DNA of 64,000 bases from Pseudomonas silvicola (GCF_026651855.1 NZ_CP093280.1:4876001-4940000); one strand, 5' to 3'; shown: positions 8,808-17,475, counted from the first letter of the stretch. Numbers and translations are program-made. The notes: generated by a model from the sequence alone, not told the origin.

Positions 8808-9635
8808 ATGAGCATTTTTGACGAACCCAAGATCGACTGCCACAACCACCTGTTCGACCCGGCTCAGTTTCCCTACCTGGCCAATACCATTTACCGCCCG
8901 GCCGGCCAGGAAGTCGGCACCCTCAACCAGTTCAACCGAGTACTGGACGCCTATGGCGTGCGGCACGCGCTGCTGGTGCAACCCACCAGCGGCTACCGCG
9001 GCGACAACCGCTTGCTGCTGCAGGCCCTCGCCACTGGCGAAGGCCGCTACAAGGGCGTGGTGGTGGTTGACCACGACATCAGCCTGGAAGCCTTGGCCAC
9101 CTACCAGCGCAAAGGGGTGGTCGGCGTGGCATTCAACCCGGCCACCGAAGGCCTGACCGTGATGGCGGGCGCCGAAGCGCTGCTGCCCAAACTGGCGGAA
9201 TTGGGCATGTTCGCGCAGATCCAGACGGTGGGCGACCAACTGGTCCAATTGCTGGAACTGATCGACCAGAGCGACGTGCGCCTGCTGATCGACCATTGCG
9301 GGCGCCCGGAGATCGAACAGGGCCTGTACCAGCCCGGCTTTCAGGCCTTGCTACGCCTGGCCGAGCGTGGCCGAGCCACGGTGAAGATCTCGGGCATGCA
9401 GAAATTCGCGCCCATGGACAGCGTATTCGAAGACACCCTGACCTACGTTCAAGCCCTGTTGGGCGCGTTTGGCCCCGAAGCCTGTGTGTGGGGTTCGGAC
9501 TGGCCGTTCCTGCGGGCCCAGCAACGTGTCGACTATGGCCCGCTGCTCAAGCTCGCCGAACAGTTCATGCCTGACGCCCATGTGCGGCGCCAGGTGATGT
9601 GGGAAACACCGCGGCGCCTGTTCGGGTTCCGCTGA
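8808..9635 (+). CDS. LigI-like amidohydrolase (COG3618; lactonase or lactone isomerase type)
   Basis: A 275-residue TIM-barrel hydrolase of the PF04909 family. The metal/active-site signatures are DCHNHLFDP (HxH near residue 11), LLIDHCGRP on strand 6 and VWGSDWPF with the catalytic Asp on strand 8. The FP/RPAGQ spacing after HNHLF resembles 2-pyrone-4,6-dicarboxylate lactonase (LigI) and D-galactarolactone isomerase. The ATG at 8808 is the first start compatible with the family N-terminus (MSIFDEPKIDCHN); the frame extends far upstream over the LysR gene but only as an antisense shadow. It is the first gene of a four-gene set with an anion MFS, an SDR and a TIM-barrel isomerase, and probably opens a lactone in sugar-acid catabolism. 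The precise substrate is unknown. Confidence 0.88.
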   Translation: MSIFDEPKIDCHNHLFDPAQFPYLANTIYRPAGQEVGTLNQFNRVLDAYGVRHALLVQPTSGYRGDNRLLLQALATGEGRYKGVVVVDHDISLEALATYQRKGVVGVAFNPATEGLTVMAGAEALLPKLAELGMFAQIQTVGDQLVQLLELIDQSDVRLLIDHCGRPEIEQGLYQPGFQALLRLAERGRATVKISGMQKFAPMDSVFEDTLTYVQALLGAFGPEACVWGSDWPFLRAQQRVDYGPLLKLAEQFMPDAHVRRQVMWETPRRLFGFR

Positions 9636-9684
9636 ACGCTGTACTGAGATGCCTGTGCAACAACAATAACAAGAGGTAAACCTC

Positions 9685-11019
9685 ATGAGTGCCGACCGCA
9701 ATTTCGAACTCCCTGCGTACCGCGCCGCCGCCCCGGCGGTGGAAGCGCGCAGCCGCACCCGCTTCATGATCCTGGCGCTGATCGCTGGCGGTACCACCAT
9801 CAATTACCTGGACCGCAGCGTGATGGGCATCGCCGCCCCAAGCATCAGTGCGGACCTGGGCCTGAACGCGGCGATGATGGGCCTGATTTTCTCGGCGTTC
9901 TCCTGGACCTACGCCGCCGCGCAAATCCCCGGTGGCATCCTGCTCGACCGCCTGGGCAGCAAGCTCACCTATTGGCTGGCGTTGACCCTGTGGTCGCTGT
10001 TCACCGGCCTGCAAGGCCTGGCCACCGGCTTCGCCTCGCTGCTGGGCATTCGCCTGTTGATCGGCGCCACCGAAGCGCCCTGCTTCCCCACTAACAGCCG
10101 GGTGGTGGCCACCTGGTTTCCCCAGAGCGAACGGGCCCGTGCCACCAGCATCTACACCCTGGCCGAATACTGCGGCCTGGCGTTTCTCACGCCCTTGCTG
10201 TTCTGGGTGTTGCATGCTTACGGCTGGCGCTTCCTGTTGATGGCCGTGGGCATCGTCGGGGTGCTGTATGGATTGGTGTGGTGGCGCAAGTTCCATGAGC
10301 CGCACCAGTCCAAACAGGCCAACCAGGCTGAACTGGACTACATCGCAGCCGGCGGCGGGGTGGTCGACGGCGGGCAGAAGGCCACGCGTTTCGCCTGGTC
10401 GCAGATCCCGCAACTGCTCAAGCAGCGCAATATGCTGGGCATTTGCCTGGGCCAGTTCGCCTGCAACTCCACCAACGTGTTTTTCCTGACCTGGTTTCCG
10501 ACCTACCTGGTCACCGAGCGGCACATGCCCTGGCTGAAGGTAGGTTGGGTGGCGGTGCTGCCCTTCATCGCGGCCTCGGCGGGCACCCTGGTGGGTGGGT
10601 GGCTGTCGGACAGCATGCTGCGCCGCGGTATTTCCCTGAACCTGGCGCGCAAGGTCCCGGTGATCACCGGCCTGCTGGCGTCCTCGGTGATCGTGCTGGC
10701 CAACTACGTGCAGTCCGATGCCCTGGTGGTCGCGATTCTGTGCGTGGCCTATTTCGCCCAGGGCATGTCGGCGCTGGCCTGGATGATCGTGTCCGACATC
10801 GCGCCCAAGGGCCTGATCGGCCTCAGCGGCGGCCTGTTCAACCTGTTCGCCAACGCCGCCGGCATCGTCATCCCGCTGGTGATCGGCATCATCGTCACGC
10901 TGACTGGCTCGTTCGTCTGGGCACTGGCCTTTATCTCGCTGGTGACCCTGTGCGGTGCCGGCTGCTACCTCTTCCTGGTGACAGACCTCAAGCGTCTGCC
11001 CGATATCCCGAACCTTTGA
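9685..11019 (+). CDS. MFS transporter, anion:cation symporter type (sugar-acid uptake)
   Basis: A 444-residue inner-membrane carrier with 12 predicted helices. The segment INYLDRSVMGIAAPSISADL in helix 1 and the loop LLDRLGSKLTYWLALTLWSL between helices 2 and 3 are characteristic of the ACS branch (D-galactonate, glucarate and phthalate permeases). The stretch RLLIGATEAPCFPTNSRVVA in helix 4 also fits. A ribosome site (AAGAGGTAAACC) precedes the ATG. It sits 49 nt after the amidohydrolase and 12 nt before the SDR, so co-transcription is likely. It probably imports the organic acid degraded by the neighbouring enzymes. Confidence 0.93.
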   Translation: MSADRNFELPAYRAAAPAVEARSRTRFMILALIAGGTTINYLDRSVMGIAAPSISADLGLNAAMMGLIFSAFSWTYAAAQIPGGILLDRLGSKLTYWLALTLWSLFTGLQGLATGFASLLGIRLLIGATEAPCFPTNSRVVATWFPQSERARATSIYTLAEYCGLAFLTPLLFWVLHAYGWRFLLMAVGIVGVLYGLVWWRKFHEPHQSKQANQAELDYIAAGGGVVDGGQKATRFAWSQIPQLLKQRNMLGICLGQFACNSTNVFFLTWFPTYLVTERHMPWLKVGWVAVLPFIAASAGTLVGGWLSDSMLRRGISLNLARKVPVITGLLASSVIVLANYVQSDALVVAILCVAYFAQGMSALAWMIVSDIAPKGLIGLSGGLFNLFANAAGIVIPLVIGIIVTLTGSFVWALAFISLVTLCGAGCYLFLVTDLKRLPDIPNL

Positions 11020-11031
11020 AAGGAGCGTCAC

Positions 11032-11772
11032 ATGAGTCAACATCTGGAAGGCCAGACGGCCATCATCACCGGCGGCATGCGCGGCATCGGCCTGGGCATC
11101 GCCAAGCGTCTGCGCCAGGCGGGTGCCAACATCGTGATCTGGGACTTGAACGTCGACCATTGGGACGCCGGCGCTGCCGGCTTCACCCCCGCGTTGCGCC
11201 AGGCCGTGAACGTGGCTTCGCTTGAGTCGGTGGAAACAGCCTTCGCCGAGGTGGTCAACCAACTGGGCCGGGTCGATATCCTGGTCAACAACGCCGGCAT
11301 CAACGGCCCGGTGGTGGAGTCGTGGAACTATCCGGTGGAGGCCTGGGACCAGGTGCTGGCCATTGACCTGACCGGTGTCTTCTATTGCTGCCGCACTGCC
11401 ATCCCGCACATGCGTGAACGCAAGTACGGGCGTATCGTCAATGTCGCCTCCATGGCCGGCAAGGACGGTGTGCAGTACATCTCCGCTTACTCGGCGGCCA
11501 AGGCCGGTGTGATTGCCTTCACCAAGTCGGCGGCCAAGGAACTGGCCCAGGACGGCGTGCTGCTCAACTGCATTGCCCCGGCCATGGTGGAAACCGGCCT
11601 GATGGCGGAAATGACCCCTGAGCACATCGCCGCCAGCAAGGCCAAGATCCCGATGGGCCGCTTCCTGCAGATCGAGGAAATCGCCAACATGGTGACCTGG
11701 ATCGCCGGCCCGGAGTGCAGCTTCACCACCGGCTTTGTCTTTGACCTCAGCGGCGGCAGGGCCACGTACTGA
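11032..11772 (+). CDS. Short-chain dehydrogenase/reductase
   Basis: A 246-residue classical SDR. The NAD(P) motif is TGGMRGIG (residues 14-21), the structural NNAG motif is in LVNNAGINGP, and the catalytic Ser (NVASMAG), Tyr and Lys (YSAAKAG) are all present. Asp in IVIWDLN at the end of beta-2 points to NAD(H) preference. The C-terminal FVFDLSGGRATY is typical of sugar or polyol dehydrogenases. It is preceded by GAAAGGAG seven nt before the ATG. Its stop overlaps the next start by one base (TGATG), indicating translational coupling. In this cluster it probably oxidises a hydroxyl of the sugar-acid intermediate. Confidence 0.92.
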   Translation: MSQHLEGQTAIITGGMRGIGLGIAKRLRQAGANIVIWDLNVDHWDAGAAGFTPALRQAVNVASLESVETAFAEVVNQLGRVDILVNNAGINGPVVESWNYPVEAWDQVLAIDLTGVFYCCRTAIPHMRERKYGRIVNVASMAGKDGVQYISAYSAAKAGVIAFTKSAAKELAQDGVLLNCIAPAMVETGLMAEMTPEHIAASKAKIPMGRFLQIEEIANMVTWIAGPECSFTTGFVFDLSGGRATY

Positions 11773-12560
11773 TGGCCCTTGGCGTGGCTCATCTGACCGC
11801 GCTGCAACTGGCCCCCGCCGACCTGGTTCGCCAGGCGGCGGGGGTTGGTTTTTCTGCGGTAGGCGTGCGTCTGCACCCCGCCATGGCGGGGGGGGTGTGC
11901 TACCCGCTGGAGGCGGCCGCGCGGCGCGGCCTGAAGGCTGTGTTGGCGGAGGAAGGCATGCGGGTGGCGGACATCGAGTTCGTCGAGCTGACGCCCCAGG
12001 TGGATATTCAGGCGTTGGCACCGCTGCTGGAGGCCGGCGCCGACCTGGGTGCCGGCAGCCTGACGGTGTCCGGGGACGATCGCGAGTTTTCCCGGCTGAC
12101 CGACCGCTACGCGGCCCTGTGCCAATTGGCGGCGGGTTACGGTGTGCGGGTGGAACTGGAATTCATGCGCTGGCGCGCGGTGGCGAACCTGGCGCAGGCA
12201 CGGCAGATCGTCGAAGGCGCCGGGCAGGATAACGGGGGCATTTTGCTGGATGCCCTGCACCTGTTTCGCAGTGGCGGGACGGTAGCCATGCTCGAGGACG
12301 TCGACCCGCGCTGGCTGCGCAGTGTGCAACTGTGCGATGCGCCGCTGCAGGCACCGCCCGAAGAGGGGATTATCGCTGAAGCCAGGGAGGGGCGGTTGCC
12401 ACCGGGCCAGGGGCAATTGCCCCTGGCCGAGTTGATGGCGGCGTTGCCGCAAGGCGTGCACGTGAGTGTGGAAATGCCCTACGGGGCGTTGGGGAGCGTT
12501 GAGCGGTTGGCATTGGCCTATCACGCCACCCGCGCCCTGTTGACCCCACCGCGCCCGTAG
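11772..12560 (+). CDS. TIM-barrel sugar (phosphate) isomerase/epimerase
   Basis: A 262-residue protein of the AP-endonuclease-2/xylose-isomerase-like TIM-barrel family. Probable metal ligands are Glu in VELEFMRWR, Asp in ILLDALHLF and Glu in VSVEMPYG, a pattern common to hydroxypyruvate isomerase and tagatose epimerase relatives. The start codon overlaps the SDR stop (TGATG). It is the last gene of the four-gene set and is followed by a 126-nt convergent interval that contains a short repeat word. The substrate is not identifiable from sequence. Confidence 0.87.
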   Translation: MALGVAHLTALQLAPADLVRQAAGVGFSAVGVRLHPAMAGGVCYPLEAAARRGLKAVLAEEGMRVADIEFVELTPQVDIQALAPLLEAGADLGAGSLTVSGDDREFSRLTDRYAALCQLAAGYGVRVELEFMRWRAVANLAQARQIVEGAGQDNGGILLDALHLFRSGGTVAMLEDVDPRWLRSVQLCDAPLQAPPEEGIIAEAREGRLPPGQGQLPLAELMAALPQGVHVSVEMPYGALGSVERLALAYHATRALLTPPRP

Positions 12561-12580
12561 CGCTCACACCGTGCCGGAGC

Positions 12581-12592
12581 GCGGTGTGCCTG
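12581..12592 (-). repeat. Copy of the 12-mer CAGGCACACCGC at a convergent junction
   Basis: GCGGTGTGCCTG, the reverse complement of CAGGCACACCGC, lies in the interval between the convergent isomerase and dioxovalerate dehydrogenase genes. The same word occurs at 33540 and twice, inverted, at 42411-42447. All copies are between convergent genes. Confidence 0.5.
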
Positions 12593-12686
12593 ATGGTACG
12601 CCGCGCCTTGGACGCGCGGCCCATCGGTCAGGCAGACCGCGTTGCTCTTTTCGCCAGCAAGCGGTGCTCCAACCCGTGCGTCACGC

Positions 12687-14267
12687 CTACAGCGAGGCAT
12701 CACTCCACTCACCATTGACCAGGCGCTTGAGCCCCAGCGGGTTGCTGTTGCGCAGGGCCTCGGGCAGCAGCGCCTCGGGGTAGTTCTGGTAGCACACCGG
12801 GCGCAGGAAACGGTCGATGGCCAGGGTGCCCACCGACGTGCCGCGCGCATCGGAGGTGGCCGGGTACGGGCCGCCATGGACCATGGCATCGCAGACTTCC
12901 ACGCCAGTAGGGTAGCCGTTGACCAGAATGCGCCCGACCTTCTGCTCCAGGAGAGGTACCAGCCACTGGTAGGCCACCAGGTCGTCGTTCTCGCCGATCA
13001 GGGTGGCGGTCAGTTGGCCGCGCAGGCCCTGCAGAGCGGCCTTGAGTTGGGCGTCGTCCTTGGCTTCGATGACGATGGTGGTTGGCCCGAACACTTCTTC
13101 CTGCAGCAGTTCATCGCCCTTGAGCAGCAACGACACGTCCGCCTTGAACAGCTGCGGGCGCGCTTGGCTGCCCGATTGCGGTTCGCCGGCCAGGTGGGTG
13201 ACGCCCGGGTGGGCCGCCAGGTGTTCCAGCCCTTGGGTGTAGCTGCGCAGGCCGCCAGCATTGAGCATGGTCTGCGGTGCCTGGGCGGCCATCTGTTCCT
13301 GCAACTGGCCCAGGAAGGCGGTGAAGGCCGGCGAACTGACGCCGATCACCAGGCCCGGGTTGGTGCAGAACTGACCACAGCCCATGACCACCGAAGCGGC
13401 CAGCTCCTTGGCCACGGCCTCGCCACGGGTGGCCAGGGCCTGGGGCAGCACCACCACGGGGTTGATGCTCGACATTTCGGCGAATACCGGAATCGGTTGC
13501 GGGCGCTCGGCGGCCATCTTGCACAGGGCGTTGCCGCCGCTCAGGGAACCGGTGAAGCCCACGGCCTGGATGGCCGGGTGCTTGACCAGCCACTCGCCAA
13601 CGCCACCGCCGTAGATCATGTTGAACACGCCCTTGGGCATGCGGGTCTTGTCCGCGGCGCGGATGATCGCGCTGGCGACCTGGTCAGCGGTGGCCATGTG
13701 GCCACTGTGGGCCTTGAACACGACGGGGCAGCCAGCGGCCAGGGCCGCGGCGGTGTCGCCACCGGCGGTGGAGAAGGCGAGCGGGAAGTTGCTGGCGCCG
13801 AACACGGCCACCGGGCCCACGCCCACGCGGTATTGGCGCAGGTCCACGCGGGGCAGTGGTTTGCGGTCCGGCAGCGCCTGGTCAATCCGTGCACCCAGGA
13901 AGTCGCCCCGGCGCAGCACCTTGGCGAACAGGCGCATCTGGCCGCTGGTGCGGCCGCGCTCACCTTGAATGCGGCCGGCGGGCAGGGCAGTCTCGCGGCA
14001 TACGATAGCCACGAAGTCGTCGCCCAGGGCATCGATTTCATCCGCAATGGCATCCAGGAACTCGGCACGGCGAGCTGGGCTCAGGTGGCGGAACTCATCG
14101 AAGGCCGCTTCGGCGGCGCGGCAGGCAGCGTCGACTTCGCCTTCGGTGGCTTGAATGAAGGCATAAGGCAGCGCTTCACCGGTGGTGGCGTCCAGGCTCT
14201 GCAACTGTTTGCTGCCCTGGGCGCTGCGGCTGCCGGCGATGAAGTTATGGCCGAGAAGGGTGGACAT
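12687..14267 (-). CDS. Alpha-ketoglutaric semialdehyde (2,5-dioxovalerate) dehydrogenase
   Basis: A 526-residue NAD(P)-dependent aldehyde dehydrogenase of the KGSDH type II/III size class, which oxidises 2-oxoglutarate semialdehyde to 2-oxoglutarate at the end of sugar-acid and hydroxyproline pathways. The general-base Glu is in PVFAEMSSINPVV, the nucleophilic Cys in GCGQFCTNPGLV, and the cofactor region is VAVFGASNFPLAFS. AGGAG lies just upstream of ATG 14267; the longer frame to 14726 crosses the intergenic region. It converges on the isomerase gene. The nearby anion MFS and lactone hydrolase suggest that a C5 or C6 aldarate or a related acid is the pathway substrate. Confidence 0.92.
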   Translation of the reverse strand: MSTLLGHNFIAGSRSAQGSKQLQSLDATTGEALPYAFIQATEGEVDAACRAAEAAFDEFRHLSPARRAEFLDAIADEIDALGDDFVAIVCRETALPAGRIQGERGRTSGQMRLFAKVLRRGDFLGARIDQALPDRKPLPRVDLRQYRVGVGPVAVFGASNFPLAFSTAGGDTAAALAAGCPVVFKAHSGHMATADQVASAIIRAADKTRMPKGVFNMIYGGGVGEWLVKHPAIQAVGFTGSLSGGNALCKMAAERPQPIPVFAEMSSINPVVVLPQALATRGEAVAKELAASVVMGCGQFCTNPGLVIGVSSPAFTAFLGQLQEQMAAQAPQTMLNAGGLRSYTQGLEHLAAHPGVTHLAGEPQSGSQARPQLFKADVSLLLKGDELLQEEVFGPTTIVIEAKDDAQLKAALQGLRGQLTATLIGENDDLVAYQWLVPLLEQKVGRILVNGYPTGVEVCDAMVHGGPYPATSDARGTSVGTLAIDRFLRPVCYQNYPEALLPEALRNSNPLGLKRLVNGEWSDASL

Positions 14268-14483
14268 CGTGATCTCCTGGTTCTTCAGATTGTTCTGAGA
14301 AAGCCTGACGGCTTGATGTTGACGGACATCGTACAACCAGGCGAAAGGATGTGCAATCGGTAGCCTCGTCGCAGGAGCGGGGGTGCCAGTGAGTGTGCGG
14401 GGCGATGAACGGCTGGGTGCGTGACGCGGCTCTTTGATGCAGAGCCCCGTGGTTTGCCTACCTGTAGCGACCCCCCTCCAGGT

Positions 14484-14527
14484 ATCGACTCCGCCAATAC
14501 CTCGTCTGCACCGAAATCGATTAGTCA
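14484..14527 (+). promoter_or_regulatory. Degenerate nod-box-like element A upstream of LysR gene (in a 318-nt divergent interval)
   Basis: The 318-nt interval 14268-14585 contains no gene; a small hairpin (GGCTCT/AGAGCC, 14428-14446) lies in its first half. At 14484 the sequence reads ATC-N9-AAT, and 23 nt later a second, poorer half ends in GATTAGTCA (14519-14527). The layout matches elements B (18481) and C (19916), although the ATC of the second box is TGC here and the spacing is one base longer. It lies 58 nt before the LysR start at 14586 and could also serve the divergent dehydrogenase. Confidence 0.45.
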
Positions 14528-14585
14528 CTGCCCCCCCACCCGCAATACGGTATCGGCTGGCCCTCTTCGAACCCGGATCCCCTCC

Positions 14586-15515
14586 ATGCGCTACCACCGT
14601 CTCGACCTGAACTTGATGGTTGCCCTCGAAGCCCTGCTGTCCGAATGCAATGTCACCCGCGCCGCCGAGCGGCTGAACCTGGGCCAGTCGGCCACCAGTT
14701 CGGCGTTGGGCCGGCTGCGCGAGCATTTCAATGATCCGCTGCTGGTGCCCGTCGGCCGTCGTCTGGAGCCCACCGCGCGGGCGCGGGGGTTGTTGCCCAA
14801 GGTGCGCGAAGCGCTGGCGTTGACTCGTGCCCTGGTCGACCCTCCCGCGGCGTTCGACCCACGCCAGTGCCAGCGCCGGTTTACCGTGGTGGCATCCGAT
14901 TATGTGGCGGCGGTATTGATGCCAGCGGTCAGCCGGGCAGTGGCGCGGGCGGCGCCAGGGGTACGCCTGGCCCTGCGTGACCTGCCGTTACCACGTGGCG
15001 GCGATGCGGTCAGCGAAGCGCTGGACTACCGCCGTAGTGACTGCGTGATCGTGCCCCAGCGGCGCCTGAATAACGAATACCCCCATGCGCCACTGCTGGT
15101 GGACCAGTGGTGCTGCATTGTCTGCGCCCAGGCGCCGGTGTATGAGCGGGGCCTGACGCTGGCCGCCTACCGCGAGGCTGAGCACGTGGTGCGCGAATTC
15201 GCCGATGGCCGCACCCTGGCGATGGACGCGGTGTATTTGGCCGAGCGAGGCATCGAGCGCAAGGTGGGGGTGGCGCTGGAAAGTTTTTCCCTGATGCCGG
15301 CTTTTGTCACCGGTAGCCAACGGGTGGCCACGGTGTTTCGCCGCCAGGCTGAACAGTTTGCCAGCACCTACCCGTTGCGGGTATTGCCGGCCCCGCTGGA
15401 CTTTCCCGAGGCGCTGCAAGTGTTGCAGTGGCATCCCTACCAACAGGACGACCCGGCGCTGGCCTGGTTTCGCGGCCTGTTGGCAGAACAGGCGGCGGGG
15501 TTGAATCAGGCCTGA
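14586..15515 (+). CDS. LysR-family regulator (NodD/NahR-like)
   Basis: A 309-residue regulator whose N-terminus MRYHRLDLNLMVALEALLSE places it in the NodD/NahR/LinR branch of LysR proteins. The HTH continues NVTRAAERLNLGQSATSSAL. The effector domain is complete and includes the DYVAAVLMP segment typical of this branch. ATG 14586 gives the conserved N-terminus; the ORF extends upstream without family similarity. Element A, a nod-box-like site, lies directly upstream, suggesting autoregulation or cross-control by the sister regulator at 17476-18399. Its 3' end overlaps the convergent HbpS-like gene by 10 nt. Confidence 0.92.
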   Translation: MRYHRLDLNLMVALEALLSECNVTRAAERLNLGQSATSSALGRLREHFNDPLLVPVGRRLEPTARARGLLPKVREALALTRALVDPPAAFDPRQCQRRFTVVASDYVAAVLMPAVSRAVARAAPGVRLALRDLPLPRGGDAVSEALDYRRSDCVIVPQRRLNNEYPHAPLLVDQWCCIVCAQAPVYERGLTLAAYREAEHVVREFADGRTLAMDAVYLAERGIERKVGVALESFSLMPAFVTGSQRVATVFRRQAEQFASTYPLRVLPAPLDFPEALQVLQWHPYQQDDPALAWFRGLLAEQAAGLNQA

Positions 15516-15949
15516 GCGTCACCGGTATCGGCCACTAGCCCGGCGTTGTCGATAGCGGCCAGGGCAGCGCGTTCGTCGTTGTCGGAGGTGTCGCCGCTGA
15601 TGCCGATGGCCCCCAGCAGCAGCCCGTGGGCATTGCGAATGAGCACGCCCCCCGCCACCGGGATCACCTGGCCATCGGTGAGGCTGTTGATGGCGTCGAA
15701 GAACGCCGGCATTGCCTGGGCCCGGCGTGCCAGTTCGCGGCCACCCAGGCCCATGCCCAGGCAGCCGCGGGCCTTGCCGGTGGCGATCTGCGGGCGCAGG
15801 AAACTGGCGTGTTCGTCGCGCAGCACCGCCAGTGGGTGGCCAGCAGCGTCGAGCACGGCGGCAGCCAAGGGACGCAGGCCCAGCTCGCGGCCACTGGCAA
15901 TGGCCTGGCGGGCGATCAGGGTGGCGGTGTGCAGGTCGAGAAGGTTCAT
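15506..15949 (-). CDS. GlcG/HbpS family (DUF336) protein
   Basis: A 147-residue protein of the HbpS/GlcG family. These are small haem- or cobalamin-binding-fold proteins commonly encoded beside catabolic genes, and their exact role is usually unknown. The hallmark glycine-rich segments are visible: IPVAGGVLIRNAHG and LLGAIGISGDTSDND, and LDAAGHPLAVLRDEHA near the N-terminus. ATG 15949 overlaps the stop of the upstream amidohydrolase as ATGA, so the pair is translationally coupled; the longer frame to 16003 lies inside that gene. It should function with the amidohydrolase, perhaps as an accessory factor. Confidence 0.88.
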   Translation of the reverse strand: MNLLDLHTATLIARQAIASGRELGLRPLAAAVLDAAGHPLAVLRDEHASFLRPQIATGKARGCLGMGLGGRELARRAQAMPAFFDAINSLTDGQVIPVAGGVLIRNAHGLLLGAIGISGDTSDNDERAALAAIDNAGLVADTGDAQA

Positions 15950-17295
15950 ACGGTCCATTTTCCCAGTTGGGTGACACGGTCGCGGGTGTAGAGGTCGGTC
16001 CACTTCAGCGAGTTGAAGTCCGACACCTGCTTGGGGTTGTAGGGGCTGCGCGTCAGGTTCACCGCTTGCCCGGCCTTGTACACAGCCTTGAAGCGGCTGC
16101 GGTCCTGGAGCAGGCGGATGTCGTCCAGCGGCGAGCCATCCAGCACCAGGAAGTCGGCCTGTTTGCCCACCTCCAGAGTGCCCAGTGTGTCGCCCTTGGG
16201 CATGCAGCGTGCGCCAACGTGCGTGGCGGCGAACAAGGCTTCAGCCGGGGTGAACCCCAGGCGCTTGACCAGCAGTTCCAGCTCCCGGGCATGCCATTCG
16301 CCATAGGGCGTCACGGCGAAGCCCGAGTCACTGCCGCAGGCAAAGGGAATACCGGCGGCCTTGGCGCGCTTGAGCACTGCCGAGCCCACCTCCAGGGTGC
16401 GCGCGCAGTAAGCGGCATACCCCGTGCTGATCGCCGGGTCGTGGGGTTGGCAGAAGTCCACGGTGTTCTGCGGGAAGGTCATGGTCGGCGCCAGAATGCT
16501 ACCGGCTTGCAACAGCGCCTCGATGCAGTCGTCGTCCATGTAGAAGGCATGGAATACCAGGTCCACCCCGGCCTTGGCGGCATACAGCACTGCCTCGCGA
16601 CCATAGGCGTGGGTGGCGACCTTGCAGCCCAGGCGGTGGGCTTCGTCGACCATTTCGCGGGTCTCGTCGGCGGTGAAGGCCGCGACGATCGAGCCGTCGG
16701 GGCGGCGGTGGGTGCCGTCCATGGCGATCTTGATCAGGTCGACGCCGTCCTTGGCCTGGGTGCGGATCTCGGCGATGGCCTCGCTGCGGCTGGTCACCAG
16801 GCGCGCGGTGAAATACTCCGGCGCACCGACGCGGCTGGGGAACCAGTCGTTGAGGCTCTGGCGGTTGGTGATCACCCGGCTGCTGGCCGCCACCCGCGGG
16901 CCATCGAACAGCCCGGCATTGATGGCGTTGCGCACGGAAATGCTCAGCTGGCCGCTGTCGCCGGGGCACACCATGCTGGTGACGCCCGCCGCCAGCACAT
17001 GCTGGGCGAAGAACATGCCACGCAGGGCGCGGAATTCGTCGCTGGTCCAGATATCGATGTCTTCCTCGCTCTGGGCGTTGCCGAAGGCCAGGTGGGTATG
17101 CACGTCCACCAGGCCAGGCATGACGAAATGCTCGCCGGCGTCCACCCGGGTATCGCCGGCCCTGGGGGCGGGTGCCTGGGCGGTGGGGCCCACGTAGGTG
17201 AGCACGCCGTGCTCGGCGACCAGGGTCTGCTGAGTGCGGGGCGACAGGCTGGTGCTGTCGAACAGGGTCTTGCAGTGCAGGTGTAGGGCGCTCAT
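15946..17295 (-). CDS. Amidohydrolase family protein (imidazolonepropionase/prolidase-like)
   Basis: A 449-residue metal-dependent hydrolase of the amidohydrolase superfamily with an N-terminal beta-sandwich closing on the barrel. Ligand motifs are in order: HTHL (after MPGLVDV), Lys in DLIKIAMDG (likely carboxylated bridge), His in VATHAYGRE, His in LVFHAFYMDD and Asp in CGSDSGFAVTPYG. The closing strand KQADFLVLDGSPLDDI is typical. This subgroup contains peptidases and lactonases active on Xaa-Pro-like or cyclic amides. Together with the coupled HbpS-like gene it forms a two-gene unit downstream of the LysR gene at 17476. It could hydrolyse an amide or ester precursor feeding the aromatic pathway, which is inference only. 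Confidence 0.9.
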   Translation of the reverse strand: MSALHLHCKTLFDSTSLSPRTQQTLVAEHGVLTYVGPTAQAPAPRAGDTRVDAGEHFVMPGLVDVHTHLAFGNAQSEEDIDIWTSDEFRALRGMFFAQHVLAAGVTSMVCPGDSGQLSISVRNAINAGLFDGPRVAASSRVITNRQSLNDWFPSRVGAPEYFTARLVTSRSEAIAEIRTQAKDGVDLIKIAMDGTHRRPDGSIVAAFTADETREMVDEAHRLGCKVATHAYGREAVLYAAKAGVDLVFHAFYMDDDCIEALLQAGSILAPTMTFPQNTVDFCQPHDPAISTGYAAYCARTLEVGSAVLKRAKAAGIPFACGSDSGFAVTPYGEWHARELELLVKRLGFTPAEALFAATHVGARCMPKGDTLGTLEVGKQADFLVLDGSPLDDIRLLQDRSRFKAVYKAGQAVNLTRSPYNPKQVSDFNSLKWTDLYTRDRVTQLGKWTV

Positions 17296-17413
17296 CGGAC
17301 CGGCTCGCTGTCATCATGGGTACGAGGCGAGGGTAGGGGCGCTTGGGGGGTGTGGGGAAACAGATTAGGTTGATGGGCAAGTATTGATGGCATCGAAACC
17401 TGGCGGCCAGGCG

Positions 17414-17455
17414 CATGCAGATGTTTCGCGACAACCCCGGAGAAACACCTGCATG
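17414..17455 (-). terminator. Inverted repeat downstream of LysR gene
   Basis: CATGCAGATGTTTC (17414-17427) pairs with GAAACACCTGCATG (17442-17455) with one mismatch across a 14-nt loop. It starts 21 nt past the stop of the minus-strand LysR gene. There is no clear U tract, so it may slow or end transcription or protect a 3' end. Confidence 0.4.
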
Positions 17456-17475
17456 GCTCTGGCCACCGCCAGCAT

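Noticed and set aside
12687..14726. 679-residue form of the dioxovalerate dehydrogenase
   Set aside because: The extra N-terminal part crosses the intergenic region and the LysR start; a good ribosome site and the family N-terminus place the start at 14267.
17296..17475. Possible fourth nod-box-like element (GATTAG at 17365) for the amidohydrolase
   Set aside because: GATTAG is present but in the wrong orientation and without ATC-N9-GAT spacing on either strand.
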